Source: Marinobacterium lutimaris (GTDB lineage Bacteria; Pseudomonadota; Gammaproteobacteria; Pseudomonadales; Balneatricaceae). From it: a stretch of 64,000 nucleotides of DNA. The notes below the pieces were generated by a model. That model was not told the origin of the DNA, did no database searches, and saw nothing but the letters and a program-made list of their open reading frames with translations. Below are positions 46,883-55,169 of the stretch, piece by piece (position 1 is the first letter of the stretch; the number at the start of each line of letters is the position of its first letter). The DNA lies in NCBI RefSeq assembly GCF_900108065.1, contig NZ_FNVQ01000001.1:2046001-2110000 (forward strand), in the 5' to 3' direction. A program made the position numbers and the translations under genes.

Positions 46883-47752
46883 ATGTCTAAAGTCCCTGCG
46901 GCCTACCAGGCCACAAAAGGCTCAGTGCTGGATGTCGACAAAGCGTTCTACGACAGCCTGACCGCCGCCAATACCGACCGCGAGCTGGTTGAAACCCACA
47001 TTGCGCCGATGCGCGATGGCTACGCCTGGACCGTACCGGCCGGCCACGTGTTCCGCGTCAAGATCACCGACGGCCCCCAGGTAGGCGACTTCAATATGTG
47101 GAGCCTGCACAACCCGCGCGAGCGGATGTGGGCATCCCGTACCCGCCAGCTGCAGCGCGCTCATGTGAGCACCTACGACCGTCTCTGGTCGACCCTGCCG
47201 TTCCTGCGTCCGATGGCGACCATCATCGACGATACCCTGGCGGATTACGGCGTCGATGCCGAAGGTGGCCGCGTGCACGATCTGCTCGGCACCCGCTGCG
47301 ACCCTTACGTTAACCGCCTGCTGACCGGTGAAGACTTCGACTTCCACTGCCATTCAAACCTGGTACGTGCCGTCGAGCCTTACGGTCTGACCGAGTATGA
47401 CGTGCATGATGTGCTGAACATCTTCCAGTGCACCGGCCTTAACGAGGATGACCAGTACTTCATGAAGGCCTGCCCGGCGGACAAGGGTGACTACCTGGAG
47501 TTCTTTGCCGAGATCGACCTGCTCTGCGCCATCTCCTGCTGTCCGGGCGGCGATCTGTCGGTGGACCTCTGGGGCGAAAACGCCCAGGATCCGCTGCAGA
47601 CCTGCAACCCGCTGGGCATTGAGATCTACCGTCTCAAACCTGAGCTGCTGAGCAACTGGAAATCGCCGGAGTTCTCTCCGTACAAGGGCCGTCACGGACG
47701 CAAGAACCCGGACGTAGACTGGGCCGCGATCAAAAAGCAGGGCTGCTGCTAA
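46883..47752 (+). CDS. DUF1989 (urea carboxylase-associated) family protein
   Basis: 289 residues. AGHVFRVKITDGPQVGDFNMW, SRTRQLQRAH, DLLGTRCDPY and the Cys-rich ISCCPGGDLS blocks are typical of DUF1989. In other bacteria DUF1989 pairs form carboxyguanidine deiminase or sit with urea carboxylase. Here it stands alone after a Na+ symporter, 24 bases downstream, with GGAGATAA as ribosome site. The C-terminus ends QGCC, an exposed Cys pair. Substrate not known. Confidence 0.88.
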   Translation: MSKVPAAYQATKGSVLDVDKAFYDSLTAANTDRELVETHIAPMRDGYAWTVPAGHVFRVKITDGPQVGDFNMWSLHNPRERMWASRTRQLQRAHVSTYDRLWSTLPFLRPMATIIDDTLADYGVDAEGGRVHDLLGTRCDPYVNRLLTGEDFDFHCHSNLVRAVEPYGLTEYDVHDVLNIFQCTGLNEDDQYFMKACPADKGDYLEFFAEIDLLCAISCCPGGDLSVDLWGENAQDPLQTCNPLGIEIYRLKPELLSNWKSPEFSPYKGRHGRKNPDVDWAAIKKQGCC

Positions 47753-47907
47753 TCCAGCCCCGTCATTTTCGGCGGTTTGACGAGCACAGTTTGAACTGAG
47801 CACCTTCACGGGCAGTATCGAAGATACCTCTATAGTGATTAAAAAGAGGTATTCAGATATTGCCCGTTTTTCGCTTTGAATCTCAGGCTAGCAGCTCATC
47901 GCAAAAC

Positions 47908-48516
47908 TCAAAGCGCACCTTCCTGCTGCAGATGATCGTGAATCGCCTGCGCCAGGCGTCGATAGCCCTCAGCGTTGAAGTGCACTTGGTCCGACTTGTA
48001 AGCCGGTTCCCTCAGCAGTTCTGCAACCGTGCCCTCCAGGTAGGCAAGATCGTACTCCTCGGCCAGCTCGGCGTAGAACGGTGCTGCACTGGAAAACAGG
48101 CTTTTCTGCGGTACGCCGACCAGCATCACCTGAATATCCGCCCCCTTGGCCTGTTCAATCATCTGCGCCAGATTCGCTTTAGTCTGCGCCGGATTGCGAT
48201 TACGCAGGATGTCGTTACCGCCCTCGAACAGGATCAGCAGTTCCGGGCTTTCCCGCTCGAGCAGCGTCGCCAAACGGCTGACACCCTCGGAGGTTTCCTC
48301 CCCCGAGATCCCGGCATTGATCACCTCACGACCGCTTAACTCGGCCAATACGCTGGGATAACTCTGTTCACTGGACACGCCATAACCTGCCGTGAGGCTG
48401 TCACCAAAGGCAAGGATACGGGCGTAATCGCCCAGGGGACTGAGCTTTTGATCACTGCATCCAGCCAGCACGAAAACCGCCAGACCCAACATCAGACTTC
48501 GCAGCATCGATATCAC
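47908..48516 (-). CDS. SGNH-family esterase/lysophospholipase, lipoprotein (TesA-like)
   Basis: 202 residues. Start GTG 48516, because AAGGAG lies five bases before it; an ATG three codons later is spaced too far. Lipobox LAGC near residue 19. Catalytic motifs: GDSLTAGYG (Ser), GGNDILR and DQVHFNAEGYRRLA (Asp-x-x-His). TesA-like enzymes hydrolyse thioesters and lysophospholipids in the periplasm; here it is predicted to be membrane-anchored. Confidence 0.93.
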   Translation of the reverse strand: MISMLRSLMLGLAVFVLAGCSDQKLSPLGDYARILAFGDSLTAGYGVSSEQSYPSVLAELSGREVINAGISGEETSEGVSRLATLLERESPELLILFEGGNDILRNRNPAQTKANLAQMIEQAKGADIQVMLVGVPQKSLFSSAAPFYAELAEEYDLAYLEGTVAELLREPAYKSDQVHFNAEGYRRLAQAIHDHLQQEGAL

Positions 48517-48540
48517 GGAAACTCCTTATTCCTTGGTAAA

Positions 48541-48594
48541 ATTGGTTTGATTCGCATTGGTTTGATTCGCATTGGTTTGATTCGAGTTGGTTTA
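48541..48594. repeat. 15-bp tandem repeat, about 3.6 copies
   Basis: ATTGGTTTGATTCGC twice, then ATTGGTTTGATTCGA and a partial GTTGGTTTA. It fills the gap between the glutamine amidotransferase stop (48592) and the esterase start. The unit is a multiple of three, so a change in copy number keeps frames. Confidence 0.95.
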
Positions 48595-49257
48595 ACGCAT
48601 ACGGGAAACCAGCCAGCGAAACAGCGCAAACTGGGATGGCAGATAAAACAGATATTCCGGGTGCCACTGCACACCGATAATCGGCTGACCGTTGATATGT
48701 TCCACCGCCTGGGTGATCTGGTCCAGATCCCTGCCGACCACCTCCAGCCCCTCGCCGGTGTCCCGAATCGCCTGATGATGCAAGCTGTTAACCCGCAGCT
48801 GCAGCTTGCCGCAGAGCTGGGCAAGCACCGAATCCTGTGCCACTTTCACCTGTTTGGTGGGTAACAGCCCGGGGCGATTGTAAGTGTGTTTGCGCAGCGG
48901 GCGGATATCCTGATGCAGATTACCGCCCAGCACCACATTGATCAGTTGGGCGCCGCGACAGATACCCAACAGCGGTATGCGGGCATCGATGGCGTGGTTG
49001 ATCCACTGAATCTCCAGCTCATCGCGTGCAGGATCCAGCTTCACCTTGGCGTCGATATCACCCTGGTAATGCTCCGGGGCGATATCGTTGCCGCCGCCAA
49101 TCACCAGACCATCCAGCGCTTTACCACTGGGCGGGTGGCGCACACTGATTCGCTCAGGCGTCGCGCCGGCAAGCCTCAACGCCAGCGCAGAACACCACCA
49201 GCTGGGCGCCCAGCGGCGCCCGTTACCGGTTACGCCAACTCTCGGTCTTGCAGCCAT
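48592..49257 (-). CDS. Class-I glutamine amidotransferase (peptidase C26) paired with the amidoligase
   Basis: 221 residues from ATG 49257; an upstream TTG is possible. Nucleophile C100 in LLGICRGAQL; His in IGVQWHPEYL. The oxyanion Gly motif GGGNDIAPEHY is near residues 54-64. Gamma-Glu-GABA hydrolase-type fold (PuuD). The start overlaps the amidoligase end by 28 bases. In this family pairing the hydrolase is proposed to remove or supply gamma-glutamyl groups. Confidence 0.92.
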   Translation of the reverse strand: MAARPRVGVTGNGRRWAPSWWCSALALRLAGATPERISVRHPPSGKALDGLVIGGGNDIAPEHYQGDIDAKVKLDPARDELEIQWINHAIDARIPLLGICRGAQLINVVLGGNLHQDIRPLRKHTYNRPGLLPTKQVKVAQDSVLAQLCGKLQLRVNSLHHQAIRDTGEGLEVVGRDLDQITQAVEHINGQPIIGVQWHPEYLFYLPSQFALFRWLVSRMR

Positions 49258-50216
49258 CTGGTTATAAACTCCACCCAACTCCTACGATTGACGCCGATGA
49301 CCGGCAGCCGCGCATCCAGAAATGCCTGACCCAGCTCTTCCAGCGCCTGGGGATCGTTGGCCAGCGCTTCGACGACACACCAGACATTCCAGGAATCCGC
49401 CGGCGACCAGCCCGGCCGCTCTATCTGGCAGTTGGGCAGGCGGTAGTGAAACGTAGGACGAGCATTAACCTTGGCGTCGCCCACCGCGTCCTGCACCCGG
49501 GATTCATCAATCTCGGCCAGCAGCGGCAGCATATCCAGGGCACGGTTGCGGGTGGGGTTATGTTCCAGGTAGGTGGCAAAAAGCTGGTCCATATCCGGCT
49601 CCGACATCTCCAGCAGCTCAACCACGTAAGCTTCTGGATAGAGCCCGATATAGGGGCTGATCTTGCGTGCGGTATTGACCTCGTGCGCCTCTACCAGCCA
49701 CCACTGCAGCAGGCTGAATGCTTTCAGATAGGCGTGCATGCAGGGCGCGTTCAACTGTGGGATTTCGGCGTTGATATGCACCCCGTAGGCGGCGATCAAG
49801 GACTCTTCGGTGCCCTGGGCGCCCAGATCACGCAGGATGTCCACCAGCTCGTCCAGACGCTCCAGCTTATCGATCGCCACCGGTGGGCAAACCACCTCAA
49901 CCGGCACCAGCAGCCCCGCCGCCTGGCTTAGCGGCTTAAGCCACTCTTCCGGCTCACCCTTTTCGGCACTTTCTGCCGCCTTGCGCTTGAGGAAGGCCCA
50001 GTCCAGCTCCACCGTCAGCTTGCCGATGGAGGGTAGCTCCAGCACCAGCTCCGCCTCGGTCTGGTAAACGATGTTACCGTCAAGCTTTTGCTTCAGCGCA
50101 TTAGCGGTGTCATCCAGGGTAACGCCGGAAAACTCCAACTCGAAGCCGACCTTTCTGACTTCACCATCACTGCCGGTCAGGCGAGCCGGTTGTCGGTAAG
50201 GTGCGTGGCTTGTCAT
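49230..50216 (-). CDS. Amidoligase-family (glutamine synthetase-like fold) protein
   Basis: 328 residues. Amidoligase enzymes belong to the COOH-NH2 ligase fold and join carboxylates to amines with ATP. Metal-binding acids E26 and E28 in VGFELEFSGV and the HINAE block near residue 148 match the family, which Iyer and colleagues described in operons with class-I glutamine amidotransferases, as here. The start follows three tandem copies of a ribosome-site repeat. Substrates are unknown. Confidence 0.85.
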   Translation of the reverse strand: MTSHAPYRQPARLTGSDGEVRKVGFELEFSGVTLDDTANALKQKLDGNIVYQTEAELVLELPSIGKLTVELDWAFLKRKAAESAEKGEPEEWLKPLSQAAGLLVPVEVVCPPVAIDKLERLDELVDILRDLGAQGTEESLIAAYGVHINAEIPQLNAPCMHAYLKAFSLLQWWLVEAHEVNTARKISPYIGLYPEAYVVELLEMSEPDMDQLFATYLEHNPTRNRALDMLPLLAEIDESRVQDAVGDAKVNARPTFHYRLPNCQIERPGWSPADSWNVWCVVEALANDPQALEELGQAFLDARLPVIGVNRRSWVEFITRWLQDRELA

Positions 50217-50217
50217 G

Positions 50218-50253
50218 ATAAAACTCCCTATAAAACTCCCTATAAAATTCCCT
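50218..50253. repeat. 12-bp tandem repeat carrying three ribosome sites
   Basis: ATAAAACTCCCT twice and ATAAAATTCCCT once on the plus strand. On the minus strand each unit reads AGGGAGTTTTAT, so three Shine-Dalgarno copies lead into ATG 50216. Copy number could tune translation of the amidoligase. Confidence 0.9.
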
Positions 50254-50287
50254 GATCTTTACACTTTAGAAAAGACTCAGCACCGAC

Positions 50288-50623
50288 TCAGGAAAAATCT
50301 TCCGGCTCGTCGGTGTAAACGCAAACATTCCACTCTTCCGCCAGCCCATCTTCCGCCAGGCAATAACGGCTGAAGAACTCCTTAATTCTTGGCCCCTCGT
50401 TATGCTTGGCAAAGCTCTCGGCATCGCGCCATATCTCGTTAAAAGCGATCGGGAAACTGCTGCCATCGGCATAGGGGTTGGGAATGTGGCGCGTCACGCG
50501 ATACTGGATACAGCCCTCTTCGCGCAGGGTGTTGGGCTCCAACGACTGCAGCACGGCAAACAGCTCTTTCTCCTTGCCCGGGCGCGGTTTGAACTGGGCA
50601 ATACAGTAAACCAGTGATGACAT
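50288..50623 (-). CDS. ABM-domain quinol monooxygenase-like protein
   Basis: 111 residues. AQFKPRPGKEKELFAVLQSLEP, EEGCIQYRV and NEIWRDAESFAKHNEGPRIK fit the YgiN/LsrG-type ABM family, given here in sections. ATG 50623 follows GGAGAGAAGG. It stands 71 bases before the amidoligase and could share its transcript. Activity on quinols or AI-2 breakdown products is only suggested by the family. Confidence 0.85.
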   Translation of the reverse strand: MSSLVYCIAQFKPRPGKEKELFAVLQSLEPNTLREEGCIQYRVTRHIPNPYADGSSFPIAFNEIWRDAESFAKHNEGPRIKEFFSRYCLAEDGLAEEWNVCVYTDEPEDFS

Positions 50624-50777
50624 CCTTCTCTCCTTTTTTGCGGCTAAGCCTGAATGGCGTAAATGTTTGATACGTAATATCTAAGGGCACAGATCCATAG
50701 TTAAAGGCCAATGCCAAAATCTGGCTTGATTATGCGCCAACTATTCAACCAAGTGATGGACCCAGTAGATAACTGAG

Positions 50778-51371
50778 TTATGGAATAAGTTGCTTGATTC
50801 TGACTGCCAGCGCCGGCAGCAGTTCGGTTTCAAACCAGGGATTACATCTTAACCAAAGATTGTTACGGGGGCTGGGATGCGGCAGTGACACCAGGTCTGG
50901 CCAGGTGGTTTGCCAGTCACGCACCCGTTCCGTCAGCGTTCGTTTATCCGTTCGTTTATGAGCGCCAAAGTGATACTGCTGGGCATACTGGCCTAGCAAA
51001 AGCGTCAGTTGGATATTGGGCAGCTCAGCCATCAGCTTATCCCGCCAGGCGGGCGCGCACTCGGGCCGGGGCGGCAGATCCCCCGATTTGCCGGTACCCG
51101 GATAACAGAACCCCATCGGCAGTATCGCCACCAGGGCCGGGTCGTAAAACTGCTCGCGGCTCAGTCCCAGCCACTGCCGCAGGCGGTCGCCGCTGGCATC
51201 ATCAAAAGGCAGGCCAGACTCATGCGCCTTGCGTCCCGGCGCCTGACCGACGATCAGGATCCGCGCTTCGGGCGAAGCCTGGATTATCGGCCTGGGCTCC
51301 AGTGGCAGCTGCGCTTCACAGAGTCGACAGGCTCGCACCTGGCACATCAGCTCTTCAAAGTTCACATCCAC
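50778..51371 (-). CDS. Uracil-DNA glycosylase family protein
   Basis: 197 residues from GTG 51371, as the family N-terminus (FEELMCQVRACRLC) needs this start; ATG 51347 is the alternative. Cys pair CRLC, active-site block VGQAPGRKAHESGLPFDD and C-terminal LPHPSPRNN mark the UDG superfamily. This branch has a CxxC but only a partial iron-sulphur site. A role in base excision repair is inferred from the fold. Confidence 0.85.
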   Translation of the reverse strand: MDVNFEELMCQVRACRLCEAQLPLEPRPIIQASPEARILIVGQAPGRKAHESGLPFDDASGDRLRQWLGLSREQFYDPALVAILPMGFCYPGTGKSGDLPPRPECAPAWRDKLMAELPNIQLTLLLGQYAQQYHFGAHKRTDKRTLTERVRDWQTTWPDLVSLPHPSPRNNLWLRCNPWFETELLPALAVRIKQLIP

Positions 51372-51474
51372 AAAAGCTCATATCAACAGAAGTTCATCCC
51401 CCGAGAACAGGAACACGAGCAACAGGTAGCTCATCACATCCATCAGGTGCCATTCGATTATCGAACCAAGCCTT

Positions 51475-52329
51475 TTAGCCGATCTCGAACGAGGTCACAC
51501 CGTAGATTCTGCTCAGCGGGAGGTCCGGCTGAGTACCGGTGTACATGCGAGCCGTTTCAAACACCGGCGTCATCTGAGCTGAACGGGCCAGCGCTACCGC
51601 TGCAGCGTTATTGTCAGGCAGATCCAGATAGATCGGAGCCCCTTCGGGTACCGCCCGTTGCAGATCATCAAACAGCGTCGCCGCAAGCTCCGGGCTATCC
51701 GCGTAGAGTGGCCCGATCTTAAACCCTTCACGGCAGGGCCTGACCACGCCATAACCGGCCAGCGCACCGCCCTCGCGTATTGCCAATGCACTGCCACCGC
51801 GCTGTTCGATCCAGGCAGCCAGAAAGGCCGGACGCGCATCGGGAAAGAATGCTTTATCGTACTCAAGCAGTTCAGGCAGGTCCGCTGGCCCAAGCTTAGT
51901 GGCAGAGGACGGCGTCAGCTGCTCGGAGTGCCGGACATTTCCGGCATAACGCACATTATTCCAGGCCAGGCGGAATCCGGACCTGGCGTAGTTATCCTGC
52001 TGCGCAACGACTCCATCCAGCGCCACATTGCAGCCAGCCAGGTAAGCCATACCGGCGTTCCAGATCTGCATGCCGTAGCCTCGGCCGCGATACTCGGGCT
52101 TTACGATATAAAACCCGAGAAAGCCCAGATTATCGCTGTAGCGCACCACTGAGATGGTCGCCACCGGCTCGCCACCAACCAGCCCCAGCAGGAAGCCCTT
52201 AGGATCCGCCTGGTAATAGCAGCGGGCATCGTTAAGGCCAGGGTTCCACCCCTCGTTGGCCGCCCAATCCAGCATCAGGTTGAGCTCCTCGGGCTGCATC
52301 GGTCGGATCAGCAGTTCATTCTCAGTCAT
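51475..52329 (-). CDS. GNAT acetyltransferase with C-terminal YitH/HslE-type domain
   Basis: 284 residues in two domains. Residues 1-130 are a GNAT fold with the acetyl-CoA loop KPEYRGRGYGMQIWNAG; residues 150-284 are a second GNAT-like domain (REGGALAGYGVVRPCREGF, IYLDLPDNNAAAVALA). The tandem layout is common in COG0454 proteins such as YitH. Substrate unknown. Eleven bases separate its start from the DUF808 stop. Confidence 0.87.
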   Translation of the reverse strand: MTENELLIRPMQPEELNLMLDWAANEGWNPGLNDARCYYQADPKGFLLGLVGGEPVATISVVRYSDNLGFLGFYIVKPEYRGRGYGMQIWNAGMAYLAGCNVALDGVVAQQDNYARSGFRLAWNNVRYAGNVRHSEQLTPSSATKLGPADLPELLEYDKAFFPDARPAFLAAWIEQRGGSALAIREGGALAGYGVVRPCREGFKIGPLYADSPELAATLFDDLQRAVPEGAPIYLDLPDNNAAAVALARSAQMTPVFETARMYTGTQPDLPLSRIYGVTSFEIG

Positions 52330-52339
52330 GGTTTGTGTC

Positions 52340-53269
52340 TCAGTGCGATTTACGCCCGAACAGCGGATACAGCAGGTATTCGACTACAAGAAAGACGATA
52401 CCACCGGCCAGCACACCGAGCCCCGCGTTAATCAGTGAGGGAAGCACACCGTTTACTATATTGCCGATGGCAGGCAGGCCATCCGCACTTTGCTCGATAT
52501 GATGCAGGAACTCATGGGACCCGGGCGTCCCGTGTACCAGGATGCCACCACCCACCAGGAACATGGCGATGGTGCCGATCACCGACAGCGATTTCATCAG
52601 CCGGGGCGCCAGTGAAAGCAATCCCCGTCCCAGCGCCGCACCGATGCCGGTTTTGGCGCTCTCGGCCAGATAAAGCCCGGCGTCATCCAGTTTTACGATA
52701 CCGGCCACCAGAATATAGACGCCCGCCGTCAACACAAGCGCGATGGTTGAAACCACCGCCACCTGAGTACCAAAAGCCGCCGTTTGCACCGACCCCAGCG
52801 CGATAACAACGATTTCTGCGGAAAGAATAAAATCAGTACGGATCGCGCCCCTGATCTTTTTCTTTTCGAATTCGCGCAGATCGACGTTGGTATCGGCGAT
52901 CGCTTTCAGCTCTTTGGCATGGGCCGCTTTGTCGGGCTTGATGCTGTGCAGCACCTTTTCAAAGCCTTCAAAGCAGAGATAGGCGCCGCCCACCATCAGC
53001 AGCGGCGTAATCAGCCAGGGCGCGATTACCGAGATCAGCAGCGCCACCGGCACAAGGATCAGCTTGTTGATGATCGAACCCTTGAACACCGCCCAGACCA
53101 CCGGCAGCTCCCGGTCGGCCTTAACGCCGGAGACCTGCTCGGCATTCAGTGCCAGATCATCCCCCAGCAGACCGACGGTTTTTTTGGCCGCCACCTTGGA
53201 CATCAGTGCCACATCATCCAGCAGAGTGGCGATATCATCGATCAGTGCGAGCAGACTGGTTCCAGCCAA
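52340..53269 (-). CDS. DUF808 (YedI) family membrane protein
   Basis: 309 residues. The N-terminus [21 protein letters not shown] and the block [19 protein letters not shown] are the DUF808 signature. About six membrane helices. The start codon is TTG at 53269, with GGAG seven bases upstream; no ATG fits the conserved N-terminus. Function unknown. Confidence 0.93.
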   Translation of the reverse strand: MAGTSLLALIDDIATLLDDVALMSKVAAKKTVGLLGDDLALNAEQVSGVKADRELPVVWAVFKGSIINKLILVPVALLISVIAPWLITPLLMVGGAYLCFEGFEKVLHSIKPDKAAHAKELKAIADTNVDLREFEKKKIRGAIRTDFILSAEIVVIALGSVQTAAFGTQVAVVSTIALVLTAGVYILVAGIVKLDDAGLYLAESAKTGIGAALGRGLLSLAPRLMKSLSVIGTIAMFLVGGGILVHGTPGSHEFLHHIEQSADGLPAIGNIVNGVLPSLINAGLGVLAGGIVFLVVEYLLYPLFGRKSH

Positions 53270-53294
53270 CGGGAGTCTCCTTTTCCATCATTCC

Positions 53295-54302
53295 TTAACG
53301 TTTGCTGCACTGTACCGTTTCACCACTCAGGTTGGTATAGCGGGCCTGAGCGCCGCTTTCCCAGAACTCGACATTGCGCCCCTGATAACGCGCGCCACTG
53401 GCGGCCACCTCCTGAAAGAGCAGGCTCTGGTTTTCACCATCGCCCAACATCAGCGCGGGCATCAGCGTGCGGTTATAGAAATAAGCGGTCAGCAAACGCC
53501 CATCGTCGCAGCTGTAAAGTGTCGGCGCCGGCACCTCGGTACTGCCGGTCTGGATCTCCAGTTCGGTAATACGGCGGGTATACTCATCGCGGGCACAGCT
53601 ATCCATATCTTCCGCCTTCCAGCATTCGTCGCGCCCCTTGATCCAGCCGCGCTGGGTCGCCTTCAGGGTCGCTATCTCCTCTTCCGGAAAGGTTTCCAGC
53701 CCCTTGCGATACAGCTCATCGAGTCGTCGGTCGAGCATCGACAGCTCGGTATCGCTGCAGATCAGCTCCTGCACGCTGCCCTCGGCACGGCTGCAGTCAA
53801 AGCTTGGCTGGTTTGCATCGACAAACTTCAGAATGGAACCATCGGCCATCGTCGCCAGATAGAGGTCGCCCTCCCGCATCACGAAAGAGCGCACATAGGT
53901 CAGCTCCTTGAGAAAACGATCCGCCTCGGTATCCTCACCGCAAGCACGGCGGGTCATCGCTGCAGGCCCGAGAGTGATACCCGAGGGCGGCGTGTGCTGC
54001 CAGGCACCAAAACCGCGATTACAGTCCGCCTGAACCAGTACCTGGCCATCGGCGTTAAAACTCAGGGTATAACTGTGTCCGGCCCTTGGTTTGAAGAGGC
54101 TGTCATCCATGGACTGAATCTGTTCCAGCACCCAGGTTTTGCCGGTCACAGCCTCAATAGCCGCGCCCTGTTGGGCTGCAGACTCAACGCCGGTCGGCGC
54201 ACCGGGTTCTGAGGTCTGGAGCTGGGTCTGGGTATTAGTTGCGGAGCAAGCGGCCAGCAACACGCTTATTGTCAGCACAGATAACGGCAGAATCCTTTTC
54301 AT
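53295..54302 (-). CDS. Three-domain lipoprotein: META, LprI-like and MliC-like
   Basis: 335 residues from ATG 54302 (GGGGAG site); an adjacent ATG at 54305 is possible. Lipobox LAAC. Domain 1 (about 50-150) is a META/HslJ domain (GKTWVLEQIQS, QADCNRGFGAW). Domain 2 (about 165-250) is LprI-like (FDCSRAEGSVQELICSD and a DECWKAEDMDSC block). Domain 3 is MliC-like (LYSCDDGRLLTAYFYN), a C-type lysozyme inhibitor. LprI and MliC both inhibit lysozyme, so this looks like an envelope defence protein. Confidence 0.9.
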   Translation of the reverse strand: MKRILPLSVLTISVLLAACSATNTQTQLQTSEPGAPTGVESAAQQGAAIEAVTGKTWVLEQIQSMDDSLFKPRAGHSYTLSFNADGQVLVQADCNRGFGAWQHTPPSGITLGPAAMTRRACGEDTEADRFLKELTYVRSFVMREGDLYLATMADGSILKFVDANQPSFDCSRAEGSVQELICSDTELSMLDRRLDELYRKGLETFPEEEIATLKATQRGWIKGRDECWKAEDMDSCARDEYTRRITELEIQTGSTEVPAPTLYSCDDGRLLTAYFYNRTLMPALMLGDGENQSLLFQEVAASGARYQGRNVEFWESGAQARYTNLSGETVQCSKR

Positions 54303-54507
54303 CATCACTCCCCGATCAAACAGCTGAATAGGTTGAAACCGGGCTGAATTATGGCTCATTTAGCTTCACCCCGCCGCCCTCTTCAGCTGGTACAGCCTTT
54401 GCTATCTCCCCTGACAAGCCAGCAAAACTCCACCAACCCGCCACAAATGCGCTCGTTTATTCACCACAGGGGGCGACTTTGTCGGTTTTACGACAGGGCA
54501 GATTACG

Positions 54508-55065
54508 ATGAAAAAAATAGGGATCTTTTTCGGCACCGAGACCGGCACCACTCGCCTGATCGCCAAGAAAATCTACAAACTGCTCGGCAGCGACATCGCC
54601 GACAAGCCGATCAACGTCAACCGCATCACGCCGGAAGATATGCTCAAGTACGATGCGCTGATTCTCGGTACGCCAAGCTATGGCGAGGGCGATATTCCCG
54701 GCAAGGGCGTCTCCGGCTGCTTCGAGCCTAACTGGGGTGAGTTTCTGGCGCAGTTCGGCTCACCCGATCTTAGCGGTAAGCGCATCGCCATGTTTGGCTT
54801 GGGTGCCCAGGAGCGCTACTCCGAGCGCTTCGCCAGCTCGCTGATGGCGCTTTATCAGACCTTCGCCATGAAGGGCGCGACGATGGTTGGAGATTGGAGC
54901 ACCGAGGGTTATACCTTTGAGTATTCGGCAGCCGCCATCGTCGACAGGTTCGTGGGCCTGGTGATCGATCAACGCACCCAGGGGATGCTGACCGACGCGC
55001 GACTCGAACAATGGGTTGAGCAGATCAAACCGCAGCTGCTGGAGTCGCTGAAGTCTGCTGCCTGA
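54508..55065 (+). CDS. Long-chain flavodoxin
   Basis: 185 residues. FMN phosphate loop GTETGTTRL near residues 9-17, the ILGTPSYGEGDIPG loop near 51-64 and MFGLGAQERYSERFASSL near 98-115 match long-chain flavodoxins. It transfers electrons in the cytoplasm. Start ATG 54508. No partner oxidoreductase lies nearby. Confidence 0.93.
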   Translation: MKKIGIFFGTETGTTRLIAKKIYKLLGSDIADKPINVNRITPEDMLKYDALILGTPSYGEGDIPGKGVSGCFEPNWGEFLAQFGSPDLSGKRIAMFGLGAQERYSERFASSLMALYQTFAMKGATMVGDWSTEGYTFEYSAAAIVDRFVGLVIDQRTQGMLTDARLEQWVEQIKPQLLESLKSAA

Positions 55066-55169
55066 TCTGCGCCAAACCTCAGCACAGACCAAGCAGAAGC
55101 CCCTTAACTAAAGGGCGGTAATAAAGCGCCTGGGATGAAGAGCGATCCGCCGTGGATCTACTCGACCTG

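Noticed and set aside
48541-48594. The 15-bp repeats considered as a short CRISPR array
   Set aside because: Units are directly adjacent with no spacers and no cas gene lies nearby.
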